A DNA stretch of 64,000 nt, taken from positions 1 to 64,000 of the forward strand of contig NZ_JARFIK010000002.1 of the NCBI RefSeq assembly GCF_029076695.1, in the 5' to 3' direction. Shown here one piece after another: positions 7,824-16,001 of this stretch. This DNA is from Adlercreutzia equolifaciens. GTDB lineage: Bacteria > Actinomycetota > Coriobacteriia > Coriobacteriales > Eggerthellaceae. How positions within the stretch are numbered: position 1 is the stretch's first letter; each line of letters begins with the position of its first letter. Made by a program: the position numbers and the translations under genes. Below the pieces are notes generated by a model. That model did not search any database. It had not been told where the DNA came from and saw only the letters and a list, made by a program, of their open reading frames with translations.

Positions 7824-8969
7824 ATGCGCGAAGAGGATGAGATCCGCGCCGCCGTGGTGGCGCTGGCTGAGGCGGTGGAGCGCGGCGAGGTGGCTGAGGG
7901 CGAGCTGCTTTCGGGTGCGGGGCTTCCCGCCAGCTTCCTTGGAGAGGGGGATGACAAGGGCGGTTCCCTCGGGGAGCCGGAGGTGCCGAAGACTGAGACG
8001 CTCAGCCCCGAGGAGCAGCGTGAGCGCGCGATTGCGGCCGTGTTCGATGCCGTGCGGCTGGCCACGCGCGGCAGCCGTCTGTCGCAGCCGGCGCAGTGGG
8101 AGGCCCAAGGGCTGGTGCCTGACGTCATGACCGCGGAAGACTTGGAGATGGCGGTGTATGACCGCCTGATGGAGGCGGGAGGGGCGCAGCCCGAGATTGC
8201 TTCCGAGCGTCTGGGTGACGGAGCCGTTGCCGGGGGCGCTGAGGCGCCCGAGCGCCCCCGCAACAAACATGTCAATTCGCCGTTCTCATCCTCCAACGGC
8301 CGGGCCGTGGGAGCACCGGCCTTCAAGCGCCGCCATGCGACCGCAGAAGCCCCGGCGGTTGCCGACGGAGAAGCGCCTTCGCACGGGAGCGGCGAAGGAG
8401 AGCCGGGTACCGAGCATGCCAGTGGAGACGTGGCCGTCGGTCTTGAGGTGACAGAGCAAGTCATGGATGGCGTTGAGGACCAAGAGTCTTCGGAGGGCGT
8501 TTTTTCTGCGGCTGCCGCTGACGCTGCTGATGCTGATGCCGCTGAAGCCACCGAAGGCACCGAAGCAGTGCCTCGGTTCCCCGAATGCGAGGGCATACGC
8601 CTGCTCATGGGGGCCAGCAGCTACTACTTGTACGACAGCGCCGCTATGACCGACTCCTACGCTCGCTGGGCCTTCCTGGCCGCCGAAGACGATCCCGTAG
8701 CCACCTTTGTCGAGTGCGTGCGCGAGGAGTCGGCGGTATACCCGCGTCCCATGGCCCGAGCAACTCTGGCCAACGACCCGTTCCGCCTGAATGCCGCAGC
8801 CGTGGAAGCGGCCTTCGCCGATGCCGTGGCCCAGGGTCGCGCTGAGGACATCGAGCGCCTGGAGGCCTCCAACGGCGATGTCTATTTCTTCTCGACGCGT
8901 TTTCTCACGCCGGTGCGCGCCCAAGCGCTGGCCGAATGGGACGCCGTCGAGCGCAAGCGTAACGTATAG
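7824..8969 (+). CDS. Unknown protein with an acidic low-complexity centre
   Basis: A 381-residue protein in operon with the NifU-like gene (9-nt gap, AGGAGG RBS). Residues 1-130 form an acidic helical region; 130-245 are low-complexity, rich in Ala, Glu, Gly and Asp; the C-terminal 125 residues (EGIRLLMGASSYYLYDSAAMTD...) look folded and have the most distinctive sequence. No cysteine motif, TM segment or known domain is recognised. Co-expression suggests a link to the Fe-S-related neighbour. Confidence 0.65.
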   Translation: MREEDEIRAAVVALAEAVERGEVAEGELLSGAGLPASFLGEGDDKGGSLGEPEVPKTETLSPEEQRERAIAAVFDAVRLATRGSRLSQPAQWEAQGLVPDVMTAEDLEMAVYDRLMEAGGAQPEIASERLGDGAVAGGAEAPERPRNKHVNSPFSSSNGRAVGAPAFKRRHATAEAPAVADGEAPSHGSGEGEPGTEHASGDVAVGLEVTEQVMDGVEDQESSEGVFSAAAADAADADAAEATEGTEAVPRFPECEGIRLLMGASSYYLYDSAAMTDSYARWAFLAAEDDPVATFVECVREESAVYPRPMARATLANDPFRLNAAAVEAAFADAVAQGRAEDIERLEASNGDVYFFSTRFLTPVRAQALAEWDAVERKRNV

Positions 8970-8989
8970 CGGTATTCCCGAGACTTCGG

Positions 8990-9035
8990 CGCAAACGAAA
9001 AGATCCCCGCTTATGCGGGGATCTTTTCGTTTGCG
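8990..9035. terminator. Bidirectional terminator between convergent genes
   Basis: A perfect 21-bp stem (8990-9010 / 9015-9035) with a TTAT loop, with A-rich and T-rich blocks inside the arms (GAAAAGATC / GATCTTTTC), which serves both strands. A second stem, GGGAGGGC (9035-9042) / GCCCTCCC (9059-9066), lies directly downstream of the AOR stop. Confidence 0.85.
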
Positions 9036-9077
9036 GGAGGGCTGTTTCAGGAGGCACGGCCCTCCCTATCGGAACGC

Positions 9078-11237
9078 CTAGGCGTCGGGAAGCAGGCCCA
9101 GGGCGGCCAGGTCTTCCTTGACGTCGGGCATATCGTAGTAGTCGAGGCACTCGGCGGTGGGGCAGCCCAGCTCGGGATCCCAGCCGAAGCACTCGTAGAG
9201 CATGGTCAGACCCTTCTGGAAGTCTTCCTTGTCCATCTTGTTCGTGCCCTCGGTGAACACGGGGATATCGGGGTCCATAGTGTAGGGCCACTCGGTAACC
9301 ACGTCATGGATGGTGCGGAAGTCGTTGGTGCCCATGTTGCCGTCCTTGTCGGTCATGCCGCGGGCGGTATTGGCGCGCTGCAGCGTCATGATCTTGGCGC
9401 CGGCCTTGTACAGGTCCTCGGTGGTCACGTCCTCGCCGGTGACGGCCTTCATGAACTTGGCCTCCAGGTCCAGGTCGCCGCGATAGTCGCGGGCGGCCGT
9501 GGGGCTCATGGTCATGGGCCATACCCAGTTGCACAGGGTCAGCGAATCGTGCAGGACGTCAGTTACCACGGACCACCAGGCGAAGTTCGCCTTGTACTCG
9601 TTCATGGGGGTGTAGTTCTTGTCCGGGTCGATGGCCGATGCGTCGCCCCACACCTCGGCGGCAATTTGCTGCTTCAGCTCGAAGGGCAGGCCGCAGCCTT
9701 GGAAGTTCACGGCGGAGTGGATCATGTCGTCGCGGTTGAACATCATGTTGTACAGCAGGCCCACCTGGCCGAAGCACTCGTGAGCGTGGTGGACCGGCCA
9801 GCCGCGGGGGTTGATCATGCACGAGGCGGCCGTGTCGTTCCAGGCCTGGTCGTTCCAGCGCTCGGTCCACACCAAGGGGCCGTGGCCCACGTAGGCCAGC
9901 TCGGAGTCGTTCTCGGCAATCTTCTTCAGCAGCACCGGCACCATGGAGGGGTCGTTGTTCTTGAAGGCGTCCCAGTCGATGGCGGCGTACTCCTCTTCGG
10001 GCAGCACGCGCTTGAATACGCCGTCGGCGTAGCAGTGGGCAATGTCACGGTAGATCTGGCCGTAGTTGCACCACAGGCCCAGATCGTCCATGGTGGAGCC
10101 GAATACCTGGTCCCACACCAGGGCGTCTTCGCTCTGGGGTTTCACCGTAGTGTTCTCGCCCAGAATGCCGATCATATAGTTGGTGAAGGGGAAGTTCGGT
10201 ACGCAGGTGTTGCCGGTGATCTCGTAGCCGCCGTTGGCTGCGCTGGCCGGTACGCGCATGTCGGAGTAGCAGTGGATGGGACAGCTGTGGCAGCCGTCCA
10301 TCTTGATGGTGTACTTCTCGGCCTCGGGGCCCTCGTCCTTGAAGGACTTCATGCAGCGGTAGCCCACGGTGTTGATCTCGCCGGGCTTGGGCTCGCCGGT
10401 TTCGATGGGGCCGCCCTCGGCCAGGGCCCAATCGAGGCCCTTCTGCGCCGTCCAACGGGAGCCGGCGTCGAAGTACTCAGCCCATTCCTGTTGGGTGGAG
10501 GGCACCACGTGGTTGTTGTTGGAGCCCACGATCTCGCGCAGCATGTAGTCGGAAAGGTCGGCCACAGCCTGTGGATCGGCTACGTAGATGGGTTTCGTGC
10601 CGCGCACCACCAGGGCCTTCAGCTTCTTGGAGCCCATGACGGCGGCCGTGCCGGCGCCGGCGGAGTGGTTGCGGGAGTTGATGATGCAAGCGTAGGGCAG
10701 CAGGTTCTCGCCGGCCGGGCCGATGGTGGCCACGCAGAAGTCGGTGCCTTCCTTGCGGGACAGCGCCTCGGTGGTGGCGCGGGTGCCCAAGCCCCATACC
10801 TTGTCAGCGGATTTGATTTTGACGTCATCGTCGTCGATGACCAGGTAGACCGGTTTGTCGGAAGCGCCCTCCAGGATGATGGCATCCCAGCCGGCCTTCT
10901 TGATGGCCGCGCCGATCATGCCGCCGGTGTGGGCGTCGACAACCTGATGGTCCTTCGTGTAGGTGGACAGCGAGGCGATGGTGGTGCGGCCGGCCAGGGG
11001 CACGCCCGTGGCGGTCAGGGGGCCGACGGCGAAGACCACCTTGTTCTCCGGAGAGAAGGGGTCGGTGCCGGCGGGCACCTCGTCGTACATAATCTTATTC
11101 GCGATGCCCATGCCGCCTACGTAGGCCTTGTAGGGATCGGTGGGGCTTGTCGAAATGGTTCCGTCCGTGAGATTAACGCGGAGGATTTTCCCGGTCCAAC
11201 CGTAGGACTTTCCGGGATCAAGCTTGGTGTCTGCCAT
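9078..11237 (-). CDS. Aldehyde:ferredoxin oxidoreductase (tungsten/molybdopterin AOR family)
   Basis: A 719-residue AOR-family enzyme, which oxidises aldehydes to acids (or reduces acids) with ferredoxin. The N terminus GKILRVNLTDGTI and the YVGGMGIANKIMYDEVPAGTDP segment are typical of the pterin-binding domain. The [4Fe-4S] ligands are C-x2-C-x3-C in DGCHSCPIHC (about 312-320) with the distant cysteine in LTLCNW (about 568). It is longer than the roughly 605-residue archaeal enzymes. ATG 11237 (MADTKLDPG) has GGAG upstream; the longer frame to 11453 has no good RBS. It is divergent from a ferredoxin with 16 Cys that is its likely electron partner. Confidence 0.9.
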   Translation of the reverse strand: MADTKLDPGKSYGWTGKILRVNLTDGTISTSPTDPYKAYVGGMGIANKIMYDEVPAGTDPFSPENKVVFAVGPLTATGVPLAGRTTIASLSTYTKDHQVVDAHTGGMIGAAIKKAGWDAIILEGASDKPVYLVIDDDDVKIKSADKVWGLGTRATTEALSRKEGTDFCVATIGPAGENLLPYACIINSRNHSAGAGTAAVMGSKKLKALVVRGTKPIYVADPQAVADLSDYMLREIVGSNNNHVVPSTQQEWAEYFDAGSRWTAQKGLDWALAEGGPIETGEPKPGEINTVGYRCMKSFKDEGPEAEKYTIKMDGCHSCPIHCYSDMRVPASAANGGYEITGNTCVPNFPFTNYMIGILGENTTVKPQSEDALVWDQVFGSTMDDLGLWCNYGQIYRDIAHCYADGVFKRVLPEEEYAAIDWDAFKNNDPSMVPVLLKKIAENDSELAYVGHGPLVWTERWNDQAWNDTAASCMINPRGWPVHHAHECFGQVGLLYNMMFNRDDMIHSAVNFQGCGLPFELKQQIAAEVWGDASAIDPDKNYTPMNEYKANFAWWSVVTDVLHDSLTLCNWVWPMTMSPTAARDYRGDLDLEAKFMKAVTGEDVTTEDLYKAGAKIMTLQRANTARGMTDKDGNMGTNDFRTIHDVVTEWPYTMDPDIPVFTEGTNKMDKEDFQKGLTMLYECFGWDPELGCPTAECLDYYDMPDVKEDLAALGLLPDA

Positions 11238-11314
11238 GATGAAGCTCCAAATCTCTTCGTGTGCTGTTGTTGCGCGGCACGCTCTTCGCGATCTGGAGTA
11301 ATCGATGAAATAAG

Positions 11315-11355
11315 CATATATGCAGGGGTTTTGCAGCGATACCCTCAATGAGGGG
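11315..11355 (-). promoter_or_regulatory. AOR promoter with GC-rich dyad operator
   Basis: The dyad CCCTCAATGAGGG (11342-11354) is centred 30 bp upstream of a minus-strand -10-like TATATG (11320-11315), i.e. near -40 relative to the expected start. That is the usual place for a class II activator such as a LuxR-type protein. Confidence 0.5.
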
Positions 11356-11424
11356 ACATTTTTTGACAGAAAAACAACGGCACGGTTGACGGACGACAAA
11401 CAAAAGAAAAACTTTCGGTAATGC

Positions 11425-11463
11425 CCCTCAAAGAGGGTACACAAACCCTTCATTCATTATTAA
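11425..11463 (+). promoter_or_regulatory. Ferredoxin operon promoter with matching dyad
   Basis: CCCTCAAAGAGGG (11425-11437) matches the AOR-side dyad at 12 of 13 positions. It is centred about 30 bp upstream of a -10-like TATTAA (11458-11463) for the rightward operon. The two dyads are 83 bp apart, about eight helical turns. The whole 11238-11535 gap is a divergent promoter region; I see no other gene in it. Confidence 0.5.
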
Positions 11464-11535
11464 CATGCTCAGTGTTGCGCGGCGTTTGCGATCTTGAGTT
11501 CTCTCTAAGCGAACTAATACAAGGGGGAGTTCAAA

Positions 11536-12270
11536 ATGACAGACACCCAGAAATTTGATCCCGCTGCCCCTCAGCAGACTCCTGCTTCTGGCAGCACCGC
11601 TTCCGCTCCGGCTGCCGCCGAGCCGAAGCCGAAAACCTTCAACCGCCGTTCGGTGCTGGCCATGGCCGGCTGCGGCGTGGCCGGCCTGGTGGTCGGCGGC
11701 GTCCTGGCCTCTTGGGGCGTGACCACCCAGTCCATTGCCTCGGGCCGTATCGAACTGCGCACCACTCCTGCGAAAATGATCGTCACGGACCGTGCTCGCT
11801 GCTCTGGTTGCCAGCGCTGCGAGATGATGTGCACGCTGAAGAACGACGGGGCTGCGCAGCAGTCCATCGCCCGCGTGCGCGTGTGGGACAACTACAACTT
11901 CGGTTCGGGCGTTGATACCAACGACGGCATCTTTGGCAATTGCCAGTTCACCGTCCAATCTTGTAAGCAGTGCGCTGATCCTCAGTGTGCGAAGTACTGC
12001 CCGGTTCACGCCATCTCTGCGGACGAGGAAACCGGCGCCCGCGTTGTGGACGAGGAGGCGTGCATCGGCTGCGGCATGTGCAGTGCCGCCTGCCCCTGGA
12101 ACATGCCTCAGGTGAATGCCCAGACGGGCACCTCCACCAAGTGCGTCTCCTGCGGCCGCTGCGCCGAGCAGTGCCCCAATGGTGCCATCAAGTTCATCGA
12201 TTGGGAAGATATCGCGCAGAAAGTTATCGACGGAGGGGTTGTGTCCACGGCGACGATCGTTGTGGCCTAG
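11536..12270 (+). CDS. Exported or membrane-anchored ferredoxin with four [4Fe-4S] sites
   Basis: A 244-residue protein. After a low-complexity N terminus comes a Tat-like NRRSVLAMAG followed by a hydrophobic helix (about 39-62), so it is exported or anchored. Four cysteine groups follow: CSGCQRCEMMC, CKQCADPQCAKYC, CIGCGMCSAAC and CVSCGRCAEQC, enough for four [4Fe-4S] clusters as in HycB/DmsB-type electron carriers. It is the first gene of a rightward operon and divergent from the AOR gene. It may serve the AOR, the downstream molybdoenzyme, or both. GGGGGAG precedes the ATG. Confidence 0.85.
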   Translation: MTDTQKFDPAAPQQTPASGSTASAPAAAEPKPKTFNRRSVLAMAGCGVAGLVVGGVLASWGVTTQSIASGRIELRTTPAKMIVTDRARCSGCQRCEMMCTLKNDGAAQQSIARVRVWDNYNFGSGVDTNDGIFGNCQFTVQSCKQCADPQCAKYCPVHAISADEETGARVVDEEACIGCGMCSAACPWNMPQVNAQTGTSTKCVSCGRCAEQCPNGAIKFIDWEDIAQKVIDGGVVSTATIVVA

Positions 12271-12320
12271 GTCTCAACGGGAAACGTCGCGACATGCCTT
12301 CTGGTAGAGAGGATAGAGCA

Positions 12321-14483
12321 ATGTCTGAGATGGCAATTACCAGGCGAGGATTCCTGGCCGCCAGTGCCGCGGGGGCTGCCTTGGCAGCATCCGGTGCCAC
12401 GCTGACGGGCTGCGCATCCACCCCTGCCGTTGACCAGGCCTATGCCGACGAAGTGGTCAACACGCAGTGCACCGCCTGTGCGAAACAGTGCGGCTATGCC
12501 GCCTACGTGGTCGATGGCTCCATCGACAAAGTGGTGGGTCACGCCACCAACCCCCATGCCGCCGGCACCTTGTGCGCCCGGGGCTTTGGATCGGCCGCCG
12601 TGGCCACGTCCGAGGATCGACTGACCGAGCCGCTGCGCCGCAAAGACGACGGCAGCTATGAGTCCGTCGAGTGGGACGTGGCTCTCGAGGAAATCGGCCA
12701 CACCTTAAGCGACATCAAGGGGCAGAAGGGCCCCGAGGCCCTGGCGGCCATTACCAACGGCACGTCCACCGCCTCCTTTTACTGGACGCGTCTGATGAAT
12801 GCCTTGGGCAGCGCCAACAGCTACACCAATGCCGCCACCGCATCGCTTTCTGTGGCGTCGGGCTTGGCCCAGGCCACGGGTTACCAGGCCTGTGAAGTGG
12901 ATTACGCTCAGACCAAGATGGTGGTCATCTTGGGTGCCAGCGCGGTGGAGATGCCCGATCCGGGCACGGTTGCCGGTCTTGAGAAGGCCAAGGAAAACGG
13001 CGCTGCCATTGTGATGGTGGATTCGCGCATGCCCGCCTCGGCGTCTCTGGCCACGGAATGGCTGCCGGTGCACGCCGGCACCGACCTGGCCCTGGTGCTG
13101 GCCCTGGCCCACAGCCTGGCGGCCCATGGAAAGGTGACCAAAGAAGCGGCCGCGGCCATGGAGGGTTACGAAGCCTGGGAGGCCTCGCTGGCCACCTACA
13201 CGCCCGCCTGGGCAGCCCAGATTACCGGGCTTTCCGCCGACCGCATCGAGACGCTGGCCCTGGAGCTGGCTGCTGCGGCGCCAGCGGCTTCTCTTGATCT
13301 GTCGTGGTTGGCCCTGTTCGGGGGCGCCTACGGCAACACCGGCGAGCTGGCGCGCGCCACGGCCTTGGTCAACGCTATGCTGGGCAGCTGGAACGTGCCC
13401 GGCGGTGTGTATGCCGAGACCCCGGCCGTTGATCTTGCAGATACCGTATTGGCACCGGTGGCAGTGACGACCGCAGATGTCACGACCAATGACTACCCGC
13501 TGGCCGCTGGCGGCTCGGCACCGCAGGCGTTGCGTCTGGCCCACGACGGCGCCATCGAGGCGCTGTTCCTAGCCGATGCCAATGTGGTGGCGGAGTATCC
13601 GGATCCGGCCTACGTGAAGGAGGCCATCGAGGCCTGCACGCTGTCGGTGGCCATCGTGCCGGAGCTGACCGAGACGGCCGCCTGCTGTACCTTCGTGCTG
13701 CCTGAAAAGACGTGGAGCGAAAGTGCCCAGCTTCCCAGTGTGTCCGGGGCGGTTCATCCAACGCTGGTAGTTTCCTCGCAGGTGATCGAGCCCCAGGTAG
13801 AGCAGGCTCGCTCGATTCCTGAAATTGTCGAGGCTGTGGCTGCGGCCACGGGCGTCGAGAGCGCCTTCCCCTTTACCCTGGCCGAGGCCACCGATGCCTA
13901 CTGCCAGGCCTGCGGATGCACGGCGGCTGGAGCGGCTGCTGTGGGATCGACGGCGCTCAAGACGACCGCCACGGGTTGGCCGACGGCGTCGGGCAAGATC
14001 GAGTGCGCCAGCGACGCGGCGGCCCAGGCCGGCCTGACGGCGCTGCCCACCTGGGTTGCGCCCACGGTGAGCCCCGATGCCCTGGGATTCGAGTTCTATC
14101 GTTTGACCACGGGCAATCAGGCTACCCAAACGGCGGCCGAGACCGTCAACGCGGCTCCTTTGGCGGCTATCGCCCAGCAATACGACCTCGATCGTCTGTG
14201 GGTCAGTGCCGAGACCGCGGCCGATTTGGGCGTGGCCGAGGGCGACGAGGTGGTTATCGAGAACGAGTACGCCTCGGCATGGGTGCCGGTGCACGTCACG
14301 GAGCTGATTGAGCCCACGGCGCTGTACCTTGCCTCGCATTACGGCGTAGAGAACAACGAACAGACCCAGGCCAACGGCGTGGGTGTGCGTCAGGCGCGCT
14401 TCGTGCCCTTCGCACTGGAGACGGCCTATGGCGCCCCGCTTCTGCAGGAGTCCATGGTGACCGTCGGGAAGGCAGGTGCATGA
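12321..14483 (+). CDS. Tat-exported molybdopterin oxidoreductase (PsrA/PhsA-like)
   Basis: A 720-residue DMSO reductase-superfamily catalytic subunit. The Tat signal is TRRGFLAAS (residues 7-15), followed by a hydrophobic stretch and TGCAST, a possible lipobox. The [4Fe-4S] ligands are CTACAKQC (about 50-57) and C in GTLCARG (about 84). At the position where PsrA-like enzymes have the Mo-ligand Cys (GSPNxxxHxxxC), this protein reads GSANSYTNAATAS (about 160-172), so the His and Cys are replaced by Asn and Ala, with Ser next to it. Substrate is unknown. Start at 12321 follows GAGAGG; the stop overlaps the next gene. Confidence 0.85.
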   Translation: MSEMAITRRGFLAASAAGAALAASGATLTGCASTPAVDQAYADEVVNTQCTACAKQCGYAAYVVDGSIDKVVGHATNPHAAGTLCARGFGSAAVATSEDRLTEPLRRKDDGSYESVEWDVALEEIGHTLSDIKGQKGPEALAAITNGTSTASFYWTRLMNALGSANSYTNAATASLSVASGLAQATGYQACEVDYAQTKMVVILGASAVEMPDPGTVAGLEKAKENGAAIVMVDSRMPASASLATEWLPVHAGTDLALVLALAHSLAAHGKVTKEAAAAMEGYEAWEASLATYTPAWAAQITGLSADRIETLALELAAAAPAASLDLSWLALFGGAYGNTGELARATALVNAMLGSWNVPGGVYAETPAVDLADTVLAPVAVTTADVTTNDYPLAAGGSAPQALRLAHDGAIEALFLADANVVAEYPDPAYVKEAIEACTLSVAIVPELTETAACCTFVLPEKTWSESAQLPSVSGAVHPTLVVSSQVIEPQVEQARSIPEIVEAVAAATGVESAFPFTLAEATDAYCQACGCTAAGAAAVGSTALKTTATGWPTASGKIECASDAAAQAGLTALPTWVAPTVSPDALGFEFYRLTTGNQATQTAAETVNAAPLAAIAQQYDLDRLWVSAETAADLGVAEGDEVVIENEYASAWVPVHVTELIEPTALYLASHYGVENNEQTQANGVGVRQARFVPFALETAYGAPLLQESMVTVGKAGA

Positions 14484-15022
14484 TGACTCGCTACGGAATG
14501 CTCATTGACACGACGAAATGCGTGGGCTGCTCTGCCTGCCGCACCGCCTGTCAGCGTCAGAACAACCTGCTGCCCGATGAGGACTTCATCCGTTTCGAGC
14601 GGCGGGAAACGGGGAAGTACCCGAACGTCAAGGTAGAGACGGTGCCGCTGCAGTGCATGCACTGCGATGACGCCCCCTGTGCGTCGGTGTGCCCCACGGG
14701 GGCGGCACACAAGGGCGCCGACGGCATTGTCAGCGTGGACCAGGGCCGCTGCATCGGTTGTTTGTACTGCATGTCGGCCTGTCCCTATCAGGTGCGCGTG
14801 CGCAACTCCCAGACCGGCGCCGTGGACAAGTGCCGATTCTGCGCCGTGCAGACGGAGAAGGGCGCTACCACCTGCACCTGCGTGGAGGCCTGTCCCGCCC
14901 ATGCCCGCGTCTTCGGCGACCTGGACGATCCTGATTCCGAGTTGGCCCGCACCATCGTCGAGAAGGGCGCCAAGCCCATCGCCGGCGATCTGACGCAGGC
15001 CAAAGTTTATTACGTGAGGTGA
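14480..15022 (+). CDS. DmsB/PsrB-like four-cluster ferredoxin subunit
   Basis: A 180-residue electron-transfer subunit with four cysteine groups (CVGCSACRTAC, CMHCDDAPCASVC, CIGCLYCMSAC, and CRFCAVQ...CTCVEAC), the standard four [4Fe-4S] arrangement that passes electrons between catalytic and membrane subunits. The ATG overlaps the stop of the catalytic gene (ATGA), indicating translational coupling. It has no signal peptide and would be co-exported with its Tat-bearing partner. Confidence 0.93.
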   Translation: MMTRYGMLIDTTKCVGCSACRTACQRQNNLLPDEDFIRFERRETGKYPNVKVETVPLQCMHCDDAPCASVCPTGAAHKGADGIVSVDQGRCIGCLYCMSACPYQVRVRNSQTGAVDKCRFCAVQTEKGATTCTCVEACPAHARVFGDLDDPDSELARTIVEKGAKPIAGDLTQAKVYYVR

Positions 15023-15027
15023 TTGAG

Positions 15028-15927
15028 ATGACCTACGAACCCATTTGGGGCGCCATCATTGCGTGGTACCTCTTCCTTGCCGGATTGGGCGGCGGCGCGT
15101 TCGTCACCTCGACGTTCATCCGCTTCCGTCATCCGGAATGCCACGGCCTTATGCGCATCGGGCGCGTAGTGGCGCCGGTGGCCGTGTGCATCGGCCTGGT
15201 GCTGCTGATGTTCGACGCTATGGCGGGCTTCCAGCATCCGCTGCGCTTCGCTCTGCTGCTGACCAACTTCGGGTCGGTCATGACCTGGGGTGTGGTGTTC
15301 TTGGCTGCATTCGTGGTAGTGGCGCTTATTGTGGCCGTCATGGACTTCATGAAGCGCGACGTGCCCGCGTGGCTTGATATTCTCGGTACCGTCATGGGCC
15401 TGTGCGTGGCGGCCTACACGGGCTGCCTGCTCGGCGTCTGCCAGGGCTTCCCGCTGTGGAACACCGCGCTTCTGCCCATCCTGTTTTTGGTGTCGGCGGT
15501 GTCCACCGGCATGGCCATCGTGCTGCTCATCGGCGCCTTCGTGAAGCCCGACGAGTTCAACCGCGTGGTGGTGCTCAAGAAGTTCCACTTCTGGCTGCCC
15601 GTGGTGGAGCTTATCCTGGTGGCGGCGCTGCTGTTCGTCACCTCGGCCAATCCCAGCCCTGCCGGCTGGGCCAGCGTCATGACCTTGATTTCCGGCAACT
15701 GGGCCGTGGCCTTCTGGGTGCTGTTCATTGCCGTGGGCTTGGTTGTTCCCACTATTCTGGAATGCTGGATGCTGTGGATTGCCTCGCATCAGCTGGAGAC
15801 GTCCCGCACCGGCCAGATGGTCAGCGCGGCCTCTGATGCCGGTGTTCTTATCGGCGGCTTTGTTCTGCGTTTGATGATTGTCTCGGCGGCGCTGCCCATT
15901 ACCATCGTGCAGCCCTGGATGTTCTAG
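15028..15927 (+). CDS. NrfD/PsrC-type membrane anchor, quinone-interacting
   Basis: A 299-residue integral membrane protein with about eight TM segments, beginning TYEPIWGAIIAWYLFLAGLGGGAFVTS, the typical NrfD/PsrC opening. It would exchange electrons with the quinone pool for the catalytic and ferredoxin subunits. ATG 15028 has GAGGTG 6 nt upstream; the in-frame GTG 15019 overlaps the previous gene and is less likely. It is the last gene of the operon. Confidence 0.88.
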   Translation: MTYEPIWGAIIAWYLFLAGLGGGAFVTSTFIRFRHPECHGLMRIGRVVAPVAVCIGLVLLMFDAMAGFQHPLRFALLLTNFGSVMTWGVVFLAAFVVVALIVAVMDFMKRDVPAWLDILGTVMGLCVAAYTGCLLGVCQGFPLWNTALLPILFLVSAVSTGMAIVLLIGAFVKPDEFNRVVVLKKFHFWLPVVELILVAALLFVTSANPSPAGWASVMTLISGNWAVAFWVLFIAVGLVVPTILECWMLWIASHQLETSRTGQMVSAASDAGVLIGGFVLRLMIVSAALPITIVQPWMF

Positions 15928-15976
15928 AGCCGACGGCGCCTCCCCCTGGTGCCGCAACGCTCCACTTCTTTTCGAG

Positions 15977-16001
15977 AAGGGCGGGGTTTATCCCCGCCCT
16001 T
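15977..16001. terminator. Hairpin between convergent genes
   Basis: AAGGGCGGGG (15977-15986) / CCCCGCCCTT (15992-16001) with a TTTAT loop. The stop codon of the leftward peptidase gene lies in the loop. There is no strong T tract on either side, so termination efficiency is uncertain. Confidence 0.5.

Noticed and set aside
9306-11351. Long plus-strand open frame (681 codons) opposite the aldehyde oxidoreductase
   Set aside because: It is antisense to a clear AOR gene, is dominated by Gly, Val, His and Ala as expected from reading a GC-rich gene backwards, and has no family motif.
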